A stretch of DNA of 23,098 bases from Candidatus Saccharimonadales bacterium (GTDB taxonomy: Bacteria > Patescibacteriota > Saccharimonadia > Saccharimonadales > Saccharimonadaceae), in contig JASLCR010000010.1 in NCBI GenBank assembly GCA_030145955.1, positions 1-23,098 of the forward strand, in the 5' to 3' direction. The translations under genes were made by a program, and so were the position numbers. The notes below the pieces were generated by a model. The model had not been told where the DNA came from, searched no databases, and saw only the letters and a list, made by a program, of their open reading frames with translations. This document shows, piece by piece, positions 16,298 to 23,031 of the stretch; the first letter of the stretch is position 1; every line of letters starts with the position of its first letter.

Positions 16298-18799
16298 ATG
16301 CAAAAAGTATCTCGCCTCATCAATTCATTCACTCCAGAAAACTATAATCTCTCCCTCACACTCGACCGCACAGCTCGAGCATTTTCCGGCACTATCACTA
16401 TTACCGGAGAGACACATCAAGATGACAGCCTACGACTCCACGCCAAAGATCTCTCCATAGAGACCGTGCTTATCAACGGTAAGCAGGCTACTGCGAAGCA
16501 GCACGAAAACGACGAACTCGAGATATCACTCAGCGATACACCGGCCGGCAAGCAGATTGTCGTGCTTGGTTTTTCCGGTAAAATCACCGATGCAATGCAC
16601 GGCATGTATCCATGCTACTTTGAGCACAATGGTGAAAAGAAGGAGCTTCTTGCTACACAATTTGAAAGTCACCACGCCCGCGAGGTCTTCCCTTGTATCG
16701 ATGAGCCCGAAGCCAAAGCAACTTTTGATGTCACACTGACTACCGAAACAGGAATCACTGTTCTGGGTAACATGCCGGTTGATTGGCAACGTGAAGAAAA
16801 CGGCCAACTTGTGACCAAGTTTGATACCTCTCCACGCATGAGCAGCTACCTTTTGGCATGGGTAGTTGGAGAAATGCACAAAAAAACCGCTAAGACAAAA
16901 GATGGTGTTGAAGTGAATATTTGGGCAACACCAGCACAAAGTCCGGAAAGTCTCGACTTTGCGCTTGATATCGCAACTCGTACGATTGAGTTTTTCGATG
17001 ATTACTTCGGGGTACCTTACCCGCTGCCAAAATCAGATCATGTAGCCCTACCGGACTTTTCATCTGGCGCCATGGAAAACTGGGGGTTGATCACGTACCG
17101 CGAAGTTGCCTTACTGGCCGACCCGAAAACAATAAGTATTTCAAGCAAACATTATATAGCTACGGTAATTGCTCATGAGCTTTCTCACCAGTGGTTTGGT
17201 AATCTCGTCACTATGAAATGGTGGAATAATCTCTGGCTCAACGAAAGCTTTGCCAATCTCATGGAATACATCGCCGTGGATGCACTTCATCCAGAATGGA
17301 ATATCTGGCTCGATTACTCATCGAGTGAGTCGATCATGGCACTTCGCCGCGATGCACTCGATGGTGTTCAGGCAGTTCAGACCGAAGTAAATCACCCTGA
17401 CGAAATCAGCACACTATTTGATGGTGCAATTGTGTATGCCAAGGGTGGCCGTTTACTGCGCATGCTCCAGCACTACATCGGACATGAAGCATTTCGCGCC
17501 GGCCTGCAAAGCTACTTCAAAAAGTACGCCTACCAAAATACCGAAGGTGATGATCTCTGGAGCGAACTTTCAGAGGCAAGTGGCAAAGATATCTCCGGCT
17601 TTATGAATACCTGGATCTCACAGCCAGGCTACCCAGTCGTGCATATTGAGGAGAATGGCTTACGCCAAGAACAATTCTTCGTCGGGGCCCATGAATCAAG
17701 CGACAAATTGTGGCCAATCCCGCTTGAAGCTAGCGTACCAGTTACACCTCCGCTCATGGAGGCAAAACTCCTGTCAACAAATATCCAACCAGGTGAGCGT
17801 CTCAATGTTGGCGATACCGCCCACTTCATTACCCACTATCCGGCAGATCATTTAGCGGCACTTGTCGAACAGCTCCATTCCGGCTCGCTTGAGGCAATTG
17901 ACCGCCTCCAGCTCCTACATGAGCAAACTATGCTTGCACGCGGCGGCATTTCACCAAGCGCCGAGTTAATTCCATTACTCCAGGCTTACAAAGACGAAAC
18001 CGTTGAAAGCGTGTGGGATATCATTGCCCTGGCGCTTGGCGAGCTCAAAAAGTTTGTCGAGACTGATAAAGAAGCAGAGATAAGCCTGCGTGAATTATCG
18101 CGAACTATTGCCGAGCAAGAATATCAACGTCTCGGCTGGGTGATGAAAGCGGGTGAGCCCGAAACCGACACCAAGCTCCGTGCAACTATTCTTGGTATGA
18201 CACTCTATGGAGAAGCTAAAGAAGCTCTCGATACAGTACATGCGCTCTACGAAAGTGGCATCGATTCACTTGACCCTGAACTACGCGGCCTTATCATCAG
18301 CTCAAATGTTCGACATTTCGAAACACCTGAGTTAATCGACTCGCTTATCAATCTGTACCAAACTACTGCATCTGCAGACCTACAGCTTGATATTTGTGCC
18401 GGCATTACCAGTACAAAAAAACCCGAGACAATTCAGAAGCTCCTACTCGCCATGAAAGATTCACAGATCGTTCGTCCACAAGACCTCTTCCGCTGGTTTG
18501 TGTATATGGTACGCGGCAAGGAATCGCGTGATGCTACGTGGCAGTGGATGAAAGACAACTGGGACTGGATTGTTGAAGCATTTGGCGGCGACAAAAGCTT
18601 CGATGACTTCCCGCGCTACGCCGCAACAGGCCTCGTCACTGCAGAACAACTTGAAGACTACAAAGCTTTCTTTACACCAAAGATGAATATTCCAGCACTA
18701 AAACGCGTGATCCAGCTTGGCATAGGTGAGATTGAAGCACGAGTTGAACTGATCGAGCGTGACAGCCACGCAGTAAACACTGCTCTTCACAACCTATAG
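16298..18799 (+). CDS. M1 family zinc aminopeptidase
   Basis: M1 aminopeptidases remove N-terminal residues from peptides. The 833-residue protein has the N-terminal beta-saddle domain, the exopeptidase motif GAMEN (257-261), the zinc site HELSHQWFGN (293-302) with the third ligand E316 in NESFAN, the catalytic Tyr region YAKGGRLLRML (about 378) and an ERAP1-C-like helical C-terminal domain (about 500-820). All catalytic residues are present. There is no signal peptide, so it is predicted cytosolic and would finish digestion of imported or proteasome-like (ClpCP) peptides. Substrate preference is unknown. Start ATG 16298 fits both the family N-terminus and the leaderless promoter. The TAG stop is 3 nt from the next promoter. 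Confidence 0.95.
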   Translation: MQKVSRLINSFTPENYNLSLTLDRTARAFSGTITITGETHQDDSLRLHAKDLSIETVLINGKQATAKQHENDELEISLSDTPAGKQIVVLGFSGKITDAMHGMYPCYFEHNGEKKELLATQFESHHAREVFPCIDEPEAKATFDVTLTTETGITVLGNMPVDWQREENGQLVTKFDTSPRMSSYLLAWVVGEMHKKTAKTKDGVEVNIWATPAQSPESLDFALDIATRTIEFFDDYFGVPYPLPKSDHVALPDFSSGAMENWGLITYREVALLADPKTISISSKHYIATVIAHELSHQWFGNLVTMKWWNNLWLNESFANLMEYIAVDALHPEWNIWLDYSSSESIMALRRDALDGVQAVQTEVNHPDEISTLFDGAIVYAKGGRLLRMLQHYIGHEAFRAGLQSYFKKYAYQNTEGDDLWSELSEASGKDISGFMNTWISQPGYPVVHIEENGLRQEQFFVGAHESSDKLWPIPLEASVPVTPPLMEAKLLSTNIQPGERLNVGDTAHFITHYPADHLAALVEQLHSGSLEAIDRLQLLHEQTMLARGGISPSAELIPLLQAYKDETVESVWDIIALALGELKKFVETDKEAEISLRELSRTIAEQEYQRLGWVMKAGEPETDTKLRATILGMTLYGEAKEALDTVHALYESGIDSLDPELRGLIISSNVRHFETPELIDSLINLYQTTASADLQLDICAGITSTKKPETIQKLLLAMKDSQIVRPQDLFRWFVYMVRGKESRDATWQWMKDNWDWIVEAFGGDKSFDDFPRYAATGLVTAEQLEDYKAFFTPKMNIPALKRVIQLGIGEIEARVELIERDSHAVNTALHNL

Positions 18800-18802
18800 A
18801 TA

Positions 18803-18831
18803 TTGACATATCATAAGCTTTTTGCTATAAT
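18803..18831 (+). promoter_or_regulatory. Consensus sigma-70 promoter of the GC-rich orphan gene
   Basis: TTGACA (18803-18808), a 17-nt spacer and TATAAT (18826-18831), with TGC before the -10. Every consensus base is matched, making this the strongest promoter in the window. Transcription should begin near 18838. Confidence 0.85.
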
Positions 18832-18840
18832 ATGACTGAT

Positions 18841-18859
18841 GCTTGCAACACATGCAAGC
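18841..18859 (+). other. 5' stem-loop of the orphan mRNA
   Basis: GCTTGCA (18841-18847), loop ACACA and TGCAAGC (18853-18859) form a perfect 7-bp stem right at the predicted 5' end of the message. Such 5' hairpins are known to stabilise mRNAs in other bacteria; the role here is inferred. Confidence 0.6.
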
Positions 18860-18887
18860 TAGAGACGACCCGAAAGGTGATAACAAG

Positions 18888-19283
18888 ATGAAGACCCTCA
18901 CGAAGGAAGAAGCGATGGAGCTGCTCAGCAGCTGCAAGCGCACTTCGTTGCGATGCCTCGAGAGCGGTTCGACCGAGATCGGCTGGGAGCTGCAGGACGA
19001 AAGCCTGTCGTTCCGCGACCGCTACGTGGCCTCGGGCTGGTTCGACGGCATGAACAGTAGCATCAGCTGCGCATCTGGCGTCGAGCGGCTCGGAGTGACG
19101 TTCAGCTTCGACGGCTCCGAGGCCGACGAGCTGAGGTACTGCGCCGAGTCGCGAGAGAGCATCTCCCTGCAGCCCAGCGAGGCCGAGCGGGAGCGAACGT
19201 CGCTCGAACGGCTCGGCAAGAGCGCCGGTGAGATCGGCTGGACCCCCAGCCCCGCCACCGGCGCCGGACTGTTCATCGGCTGA
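18888..19283 (+). CDS. GC-rich orphan protein of unknown function
   Basis: I recognise no family. The frame encodes 131 residues, mostly polar, Ser- and Glu-rich, with four Cys (two at 16 and 23) and a Gly-rich end (PSPATGAGLFIG). No signal peptide or membrane helix is seen, so it is probably a small cytoplasmic acidic protein. Start ATG 18888 has AAAGGTGA 7 nt upstream; an in-frame TTG at 18843 lies inside the 5' hairpin and is unlikely. GC content counted over 18901-19260 is about 67%, with most third positions G or C, unlike the approximately 50% of its neighbours. The promoter, 5' hairpin, ribosome site and downstream hairpin all support expression on this strand. High-GC codon use suggests transfer from a GC-rich donor, such as an actinobacterial host. 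Confidence 0.68.
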   Translation: MKTLTKEEAMELLSSCKRTSLRCLESGSTEIGWELQDESLSFRDRYVASGWFDGMNSSISCASGVERLGVTFSFDGSEADELRYCAESRESISLQPSEAERERTSLERLGKSAGEIGWTPSPATGAGLFIG

Positions 19284-19297
19284 CCACCCTCGTCTCC

Positions 19298-19330
19298 AGG
19301 AGGCCGTGCGATATACTCGCACGGCTTCCT
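19298..19330 (+). terminator. Long GC-rich hairpin after the orphan gene
   Basis: AGGAGGCCGTGCGA (19298-19311), loop TATAC and TCGCACGGCTTCCT (19317-19330) form a 14-bp stem with one G-U pair. No U-tract follows, so it resembles the U-less terminators described for high-GC Gram-positives. It lies 14 nt after the TGA. Confidence 0.65.
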
Positions 19331-19332
19331 GA

Positions 19333-19373
19333 CAGAACCTAAGAACAGTAATATTTACTATTTTTAGATTCTG
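19333..19373 (-). terminator. AU-rich two-tier hairpin after rnhB-yraN
   Basis: On the minus strand CAGAATCTAA (19373-19364) can pair with TTAGGTTCTG (19342-19333) over 10 bp with one G-U pair. It encloses a second stem, AGTAA/TTACT. The structure ends the convergent rnhB-yraN gene, but there is no T run, so termination is uncertain. Confidence 0.35.
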
Positions 19374-19395
19374 GAAGAATATAGAAGGTAAGCGG

Positions 19396-20406
19396 CTACA
19401 CATCTATCAGAATCCATTGATTGACAACAAAGTTAACACCAGCTACATCAGCCATAGCAAGCTGCATATCTGAATCTTGGAGCTGATTCTTCAGTGCGAA
19501 GTATTCTGCTGCGAATTTCATTTGGCGCAATTTTTTTGGTGTAATTGCCGCCATACCGCCGCCAGCTACGTCGTTTTTACGATATTTCACCTCTGTGAAA
19601 TAAACCGTATCATCTTTTCGACTTACAATATCAATCTCGCAAAACTTTGTCTTCCAGTTTCGCTCAAGAATTTCGTGACCGTTCTTTCGTAAGTATTCTG
19701 CTACTGCCTCCTCTGCTCTATCACCGATCTGCTTAGTTGTCGGTTGCTGATTCTTCAAAACATCTGCAGCCCGAGTTCTATCAGACGCCGGGGCTCTTAT
19801 AGAACCCGGTGCGAAGCCGTTTTGAGAATTAGCGGCCGACACCTCTTTATACTTTGCAAGCGGCGCAAAACTCAGCCGATGCAGCGGAGTTACACCGTGT
19901 TTATCAATCGCCGCTCGATGCTTCGCTGTCCCATAGCCAACGTGCGATTTAAACCCATATTCCGGATACGAGGCATCCTGCTCATCCATATAAATATCCC
20001 TCGCAACTTTCGCCACGATCGATGCCGCAGAGACACTTGGCACCAACAAGTCCGCCTTTTTCATCGTCGTTACGTATTGGCCCTTACCCGTTTCCTTAAG
20101 GAAGTTGATTGTCCCGTCAATAATAATCTCGCTATATGCACAATTCACCTGGCTCACTGCTCTGATCGTTGCTAGTACCAGCGCATCAGAGAGGCCGATC
20201 TTATCAATCTCATGCGCATGCACCCAGCCCAGCCCTAATCCTGATGCTTTCTGGTAGATCTCCTCGGCTAATTCCTCTCGGCGCTTTTTAGATAGTTTCT
20301 TACTATCAGTTAAGCCTTCAATTTGCTCTCCACCAAGCACGACTGCGCCAACCACCAACGGCCCAGCCCATGGACCTCGGCCTACTTCATCGATGCCAAG
20401 AATCAC
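19396..20406 (-). CDS. rnhB: RNase HII - YraN (UPF0102) fusion protein
   Basis: One 336-residue frame joins two enzymes that are usually separate neighbours. Residues 1-188 are RNase HII, which cuts RNA in RNA-DNA hybrids and removes embedded ribonucleotides: D6, E7 (GIDEVGRG), D98 and D119 are the metal ligands, and HRLSFAPL closes the domain. Residues about 225-336 are YraN, a PD-(D/E)xK nuclease-fold protein: GDRAEE, EIDI (257-260) and TEVKYR with E272 and K274. The linker (about 189-224) is Ser/Ala/Asn-rich and its DNA carries an inverted repeat. The GTG start overlaps the VanZ-like gene by 20 nt. The frame is continuous, with no frameshift. The rplS-rnhB-yraN neighbourhood is common in bacteria, which supports both halves. 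Confidence 0.92.
   Translation of the reverse strand: MILGIDEVGRGPWAGPLVVGAVVLGGEQIEGLTDSKKLSKKRREELAEEIYQKASGLGLGWVHAHEIDKIGLSDALVLATIRAVSQVNCAYSEIIIDGTINFLKETGKGQYVTTMKKADLLVPSVSAASIVAKVARDIYMDEQDASYPEYGFKSHVGYGTAKHRAAIDKHGVTPLHRLSFAPLAKYKEVSAANSQNGFAPGSIRAPASDRTRAADVLKNQQPTTKQIGDRAEEAVAEYLRKNGHEILERNWKTKFCEIDIVSRKDDTVYFTEVKYRKNDVAGGGMAAITPKKLRQMKFAAEYFALKNQLQDSDMQLAMADVAGVNFVVNQWILIDV
19771..19809. repeat. Inverted repeat in the rnhB-yraN linker
   Basis: CCGAGTTCTAT (19771-19781) and ATAGAACCCGG (19799-19809) form an 11-bp inverted repeat with one mismatch (G-U in the mRNA) around a 17-nt spacer. It encodes linker residues about 200-212, exactly between the two enzyme domains. Confidence 0.6.
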
Positions 20407-20857
20407 GACAGATCACCTCAATTACCACCCATGCAGCAAGCGCCCCGGACGTATTTGCCACCAAATCCCACGATGTATCAGTCAGCAAGATGTTGGCAAT
20501 GTTTAGCTTCACTAGAGTAAACTCAAATAATTCATTCACCACACCAAGGCTTGAGACCAATGCAAATACGGCCGCAAGCCTTACTGGCAGCGACCATTTC
20601 AGTCTCAGAGCTCGATAGATATAGAGAAAAAGGAATGCACAAAACATTCCACCACCGATAAAATGCGTCACAAATGAAGTATCTTTGCCCTCAATCAGTG
20701 GTGATGGCAGATACCATGAGATAAAGAACAGTAAACACGCCCCGTAGAGGACAGCTCGATTCTTTAATGCTTTAGCCTCAACAGTATCTATATATCGTGG
20801 CAACATAAAAGCGATAGCTAGTGGCACAACAACAGAAATAATATGGAATAGTTGCAT
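20387..20857 (-). CDS. VanZ-like integral membrane protein
   Basis: The 156-residue protein is almost wholly hydrophobic, with four or five predicted membrane helices (about 2-19, 35-51, 62-84, 92-110 and 130-150). The last loop and helix, DTSWDLVANTSGALAAW, match the conserved aspartate-tryptophan-aspartate-leucine pattern of VanZ-like proteins, and EGKDTSFVTHFIGGG fits their first conserved loop. Function in the family is mostly unknown; teicoplanin resistance is known for VanZ itself, but that should not be assumed here. It lies between rplS and rnhB, overlaps rnhB by 20 nt and has TGC-TATTAT just upstream of its ATG, so a short-leader transcript is likely. Confidence 0.7.
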   Translation of the reverse strand: MQLFHIISVVVPLAIAFMLPRYIDTVEAKALKNRAVLYGACLLFFISWYLPSPLIEGKDTSFVTHFIGGGMFCAFLFLYIYRALRLKWSLPVRLAAVFALVSSLGVVNELFEFTLVKLNIANILLTDTSWDLVANTSGALAAWVVIEVICRDSWHR

Positions 20858-20868
20858 AGGTTACTCTA

Positions 20869-20877
20869 ATAATAGCA
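20869..20877 (-). promoter_or_regulatory. Extended -10 promoter of vanZ-like/rnhB-yraN
   Basis: TGC-TATTAT on the minus strand (20877-20869), 11 nt above the ATG at 20857. The box directly abuts the rplS terminator stem, so the upstream promoter half must lie within it. Confidence 0.45.
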
Positions 20878-20903
20878 AAACCCGGACCAAGCAGTCCGGG
20901 TTT
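20877..20903 (-). terminator. Intrinsic terminator of rplS
   Basis: AAACCCGGAC (20903-20894 on the minus strand), a 6-nt loop and GTCCGGGTTT (20887-20878) form a perfect 10-bp stem, with T20877 extending the T run to four. It begins 18 nt after the rplS stop. Confidence 0.85.
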
Positions 20904-20921
20904 AATAGTCTCAAGAGTTAT

Positions 20922-21446
20922 CTACGCGTTCTCTTTATGAGCTGCTTCAACTGCGTCTTGTTTTGCTTTGAGTTCTGCTTCTTCTTTGGCTTTTTCAGCC
21001 TGCTTTGCCTCAGCTTCAGCTGCGGCAGCGGCCTTCGCCTCTTCTTCGGCCTTTTCGGCTTCGAGGTCACGAACATCGTTTACCGCTTCGCGGTCAAACT
21101 GTACTGCAGTTAAGCGAGCGCTCTTACCGCTACGTGCACGAAGGTAGCTAAGGAAGTTACGGCGTACTTTCGCACGACGAACCACTTCAACCTTTAAGAT
21201 TGTTGGGCTGTGAAGAAGGAAGCTCTTCTCTACACCAACACCGCTGGCGATCTTACGCACAGTAATACGGCTCGTGTGCTGGCTCTTGTTGTCGGTGCGA
21301 ATAACTACACCTTCAAAGATCTGAACACGCTCTTTGGCGCCTTCTTTAATTTTCTGATGAACACGTACTGTGTCACCGCTACGCACGTCAACAACTGCAG
21401 GTTTTTTCTGCTCGTCGTTTACTTTCTGGATTAATGCAAAACTCAT
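20922..21446 (-). CDS. rplS: 50S ribosomal protein L19 with long charged tail
   Basis: L19 lies at the 30S-50S interface. Residues 1 to about 118 are the conserved protein: VRSGDTVRVHQKIKEG, IFEGVVIRTDN, SGVGVEKSFLLHSP and RRAKVRRNFLSYLRAR. The remaining 55 or so residues are a tail of Ala, Glu and Lys heptad-like repeats (EAEKAEEEAKAAAAAEAEAK), probably a single helix extending from the ribosome surface. Typical L19 is about 115 residues, so the tail is an added element. Start ATG 21446 is preceded by GAGGTGAG. The gene has its own promoter and terminator. Confidence 0.96.
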   Translation of the reverse strand: MSFALIQKVNDEQKKPAVVDVRSGDTVRVHQKIKEGAKERVQIFEGVVIRTDNKSQHTSRITVRKIASGVGVEKSFLLHSPTILKVEVVRRAKVRRNFLSYLRARSGKSARLTAVQFDREAVNDVRDLEAEKAEEEAKAAAAAEAEAKQAEKAKEEAELKAKQDAVEAAHKENA

Positions 21447-21486
21447 TTTCTCACCTCTTAAGATTTATATTGACAATCAAATATAG

Positions 21487-21495
21487 ATTGTAGCA
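21487..21495 (-). promoter_or_regulatory. Extended -10 promoter of rplS
   Basis: TGC-TACAAT on the minus strand (21495-21487), with TTTAAA at -35 after a 17-nt spacer. That -35 overlaps the stop of the 75-residue orphan. The leader is about 33 nt. Confidence 0.55.
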
Positions 21496-21510
21496 CATTA
21501 TTTGATTATT

Positions 21511-21738
21511 TTAAAGGGTTTCTGTGCTTTTCTGTCGTTTGATGTACTTTCCGACACGATAACGACTCATACTGTCGATTTGCATCACTGACGCTGCAAA
21601 TGCCATATCAGCCAATCGTGCTCGTGCAACGCGCCAGCATTCCTCTTCGGATGCAGGGCCATGGATTAAATGCTCACACCGACCTTTCGGTGTGTAGTAT
21701 AGGCCCATATCTCCAGTAGATTCTTGCTGTCTCGTCAT
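21511..21738 (-). CDS. Small basic protein of unknown function
   Basis: A 75-codon frame fills the gap between rplS and the malic enzyme gene. The product has a balanced composition and a mixed charge pattern (GLYYTPKGRCEHLIHG, then a helix-like ECWRVARARLADMAF, then a basic end). It has no signal peptide or membrane helix, and I do not recognise it. ATG 21738 lies about 6 nt below a predicted start site served by TGG-TAATAT (21759-21751), consistent with a leaderless or near-leaderless gene. Its stop overlaps the rplS -35. A real gene is likely but not proven. Confidence 0.55.
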   Translation of the reverse strand: MTRQQESTGDMGLYYTPKGRCEHLIHGPASEEECWRVARARLADMAFAASVMQIDSMSRYRVGKYIKRQKSTETL

Positions 21739-21750
21739 TTTCGTGGCTTT

Positions 21751-21759
21751 ATATTACCA
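21751..21759 (-). promoter_or_regulatory. Possible -10 of the 75-residue orphan
   Basis: TGG-TAATAT on the minus strand, 12 nt above the ATG at 21738. It is divergent from, and close to, the malic enzyme promoter. Confidence 0.35.
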
Positions 21760-21769
21760 TACCAGCGAG

Positions 21770-21778
21770 TGCTATACT
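21770..21778 (+). promoter_or_regulatory. Extended -10 promoter of the malic enzyme gene (leaderless)
   Basis: TGC-TATACT at 21770-21778, then AGATAT and the ATG at 21785. There is no ribosome site. An upstream in-frame GTG (21743) would lie above the promoter and is rejected as the start. Confidence 0.6.
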
Positions 21779-21784
21779 AGATAT

Positions 21785-22918
21785 ATGAACTACGACGAAC
21801 TTGCACTCGAACTCCATAAAAACCATAAGGGTAAAATCACTACCCGACTCCGAGATGAATCTGAGCTCGACAAAACAAAACTCAGCGCCTACTACACTCC
21901 AGGCGTTGCAGCAGTTTCGAAAGCTATCGCTGAAGATGAGTCAAAGCTCCCAGAATACACCTGGACAAACAACCTTGTAGCAGTCATTTCTGACGGCTCA
22001 GCCGTACTTGGTCTTGGTAATATCGGGCCAAAAGGCTCTATGCCAGTCATGGAAGGCAAAGCACTGCTTTTTAAGCACTTCGCCGGTATCGATAGTGTAC
22101 CAATCACGCTTGATGTCCATACGCCAGATGAAATCGTTGCTACAGTAAAAGCCATCGCACCGAGCTTCGGTGCAATTAACCTTGAAGATATTGCCGCACC
22201 TCAGTGTTTTGAGATTGAAGAGCGACTGAAGGCAGAGCTTGATGTCCCAGTATTTCATGATGACCAGCACGGTACAGCCGTTGTTGTACTCGCCGGACTT
22301 ATCAATGCAATGAAAGTCACCGGAAAGTCTCTAAGCGAAAGCAAGATTGTTACTATTGGTGCCGGTGCTGCTGGTACCGCCATCATGAAGCTGCTGCACA
22401 AATACGGAGTGGGCTCGATTATTGCCGTCGACTCACGCGGCATCATCGGCGACTCACGCGACGATCTTAATGATGAGAAAAAAGCACTACTGCCTTATCT
22501 TGATACAACACACTCCGGCTCACTTGATGATGCCGTTGCTGGCGCCGACGTATTCATTGGCGTCTCAAAGCCAGGCCTTCTCACGCAGGATATGGTAAAA
22601 AAAATGGCCAAAGACCCAATCATCTTCGCTCTCTCGAATCCTACGCCAGAGATTATGCCAGATGAAGCCAAAGCAGCTGGTGCTGCCGTCATCGCTACCG
22701 GTCGCAGTGATTTTCCAAACCAAGTCAATAACGCAACCGCCTTCCCTGGCATCTTCCGCGGAGCGCTTGATAATGGGGTCAAAAAGATTACCGACGACCA
22801 TAAAATCGCAGCAGCGGAAGTCATTGCTTCGCTCGTAGAAGCTCCATCAGCAGATGAAATCATCCCAAGCGTCTTTGACGAGCGCCTCGTGCCAGAAATC
22901 GCAAAAGTCATACAGTAA
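21785..22918 (+). CDS. NAD(P)-dependent malic enzyme
   Basis: The enzyme decarboxylates malate to pyruvate and CO2 with reduction of NAD(P). The 377-residue protein has the short bacterial form: YYTPGVAAVSKAI with the catalytic Tyr, VAVISDGSAVLGLGNIGP, the catalytic Lys in MEGKALLF, the metal-binding INLEDIAAPQCFEIE and FHDDQHGTA, the Rossmann motif GAGAAG (about 195), and NPTPEIMP and NQVNNATAFPGIFRGALD near the C-terminus. The downstream PTA-like domain of long malic enzymes is absent. NAD or NADP preference cannot be read with confidence. In a streamlined fermenter it would supply pyruvate and reducing power. The gene stands alone on its strand. Confidence 0.95.
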   Translation: MNYDELALELHKNHKGKITTRLRDESELDKTKLSAYYTPGVAAVSKAIAEDESKLPEYTWTNNLVAVISDGSAVLGLGNIGPKGSMPVMEGKALLFKHFAGIDSVPITLDVHTPDEIVATVKAIAPSFGAINLEDIAAPQCFEIEERLKAELDVPVFHDDQHGTAVVVLAGLINAMKVTGKSLSESKIVTIGAGAAGTAIMKLLHKYGVGSIIAVDSRGIIGDSRDDLNDEKKALLPYLDTTHSGSLDDAVAGADVFIGVSKPGLLTQDMVKKMAKDPIIFALSNPTPEIMPDEAKAAGAAVIATGRSDFPNQVNNATAFPGIFRGALDNGVKKITDDHKIAAAEVIASLVEAPSADEIIPSVFDERLVPEIAKVIQ

Positions 22919-22921
22919 TAA

Positions 22922-22949
22922 TTGACTTTCTGTCAGTCTATGCCATACT
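22922..22949 (+). promoter_or_regulatory. Promoter of the last gene
   Basis: TTGACT (22922-22927), a 16-nt spacer and CATACT (22944-22949), with TGC before the -10. Transcription should start near 22956, leaving a leader of about 75 nt, the longest in the window. Confidence 0.6.
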
Positions 22950-22987
22950 GTTAGAACTTCGCAATTCTCCCGCTGTCTCATGCTGAG

Positions 22988-23008
22988 GAGGTGTAGAAGT
23001 TGCACCTC
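22988..23008 (+). promoter_or_regulatory. Leader hairpin over a Shine-Dalgarno-like sequence
   Basis: GAGGTG (22988-22993) and CACCTC (23003-23008) form a 6-bp stem around a 9-nt loop. The left arm is part of AGGAGGTG, a near-perfect anti-16S match placed 6 nt before a TTG (23000) that opens a 25-codon frame ending at TGA 23075-23077. The hairpin could hide that ribosome site. Confidence 0.4.
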
Positions 23009-23031
23009 AATAAATTTGGAAGGAAGTGCTC

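Noticed and set aside
18838..18887. A small RNA gene in the orphan leader
   Set aside because: The hairpin lacks a following U-tract and is directly followed by a good ribosome site and ATG, so a 5' UTR is the simpler reading.
18825..19403. A 192-codon minus-strand frame opposite the GC-rich orphan
   Set aside because: The consensus promoter, 5' hairpin, ribosome site, ATG and 3' hairpin all read on the + strand, and the third-position GC bias fits the + frame. The minus frame is Ala/Gly/Arg-rich filler typical of antisense GC-rich DNA.
21743..21784. Upstream GTG start for the malic enzyme gene
   Set aside because: It would place the start above the TGC-TATACT box and adds 14 residues with no family match; the family N-terminus starts at the ATG at 21785.
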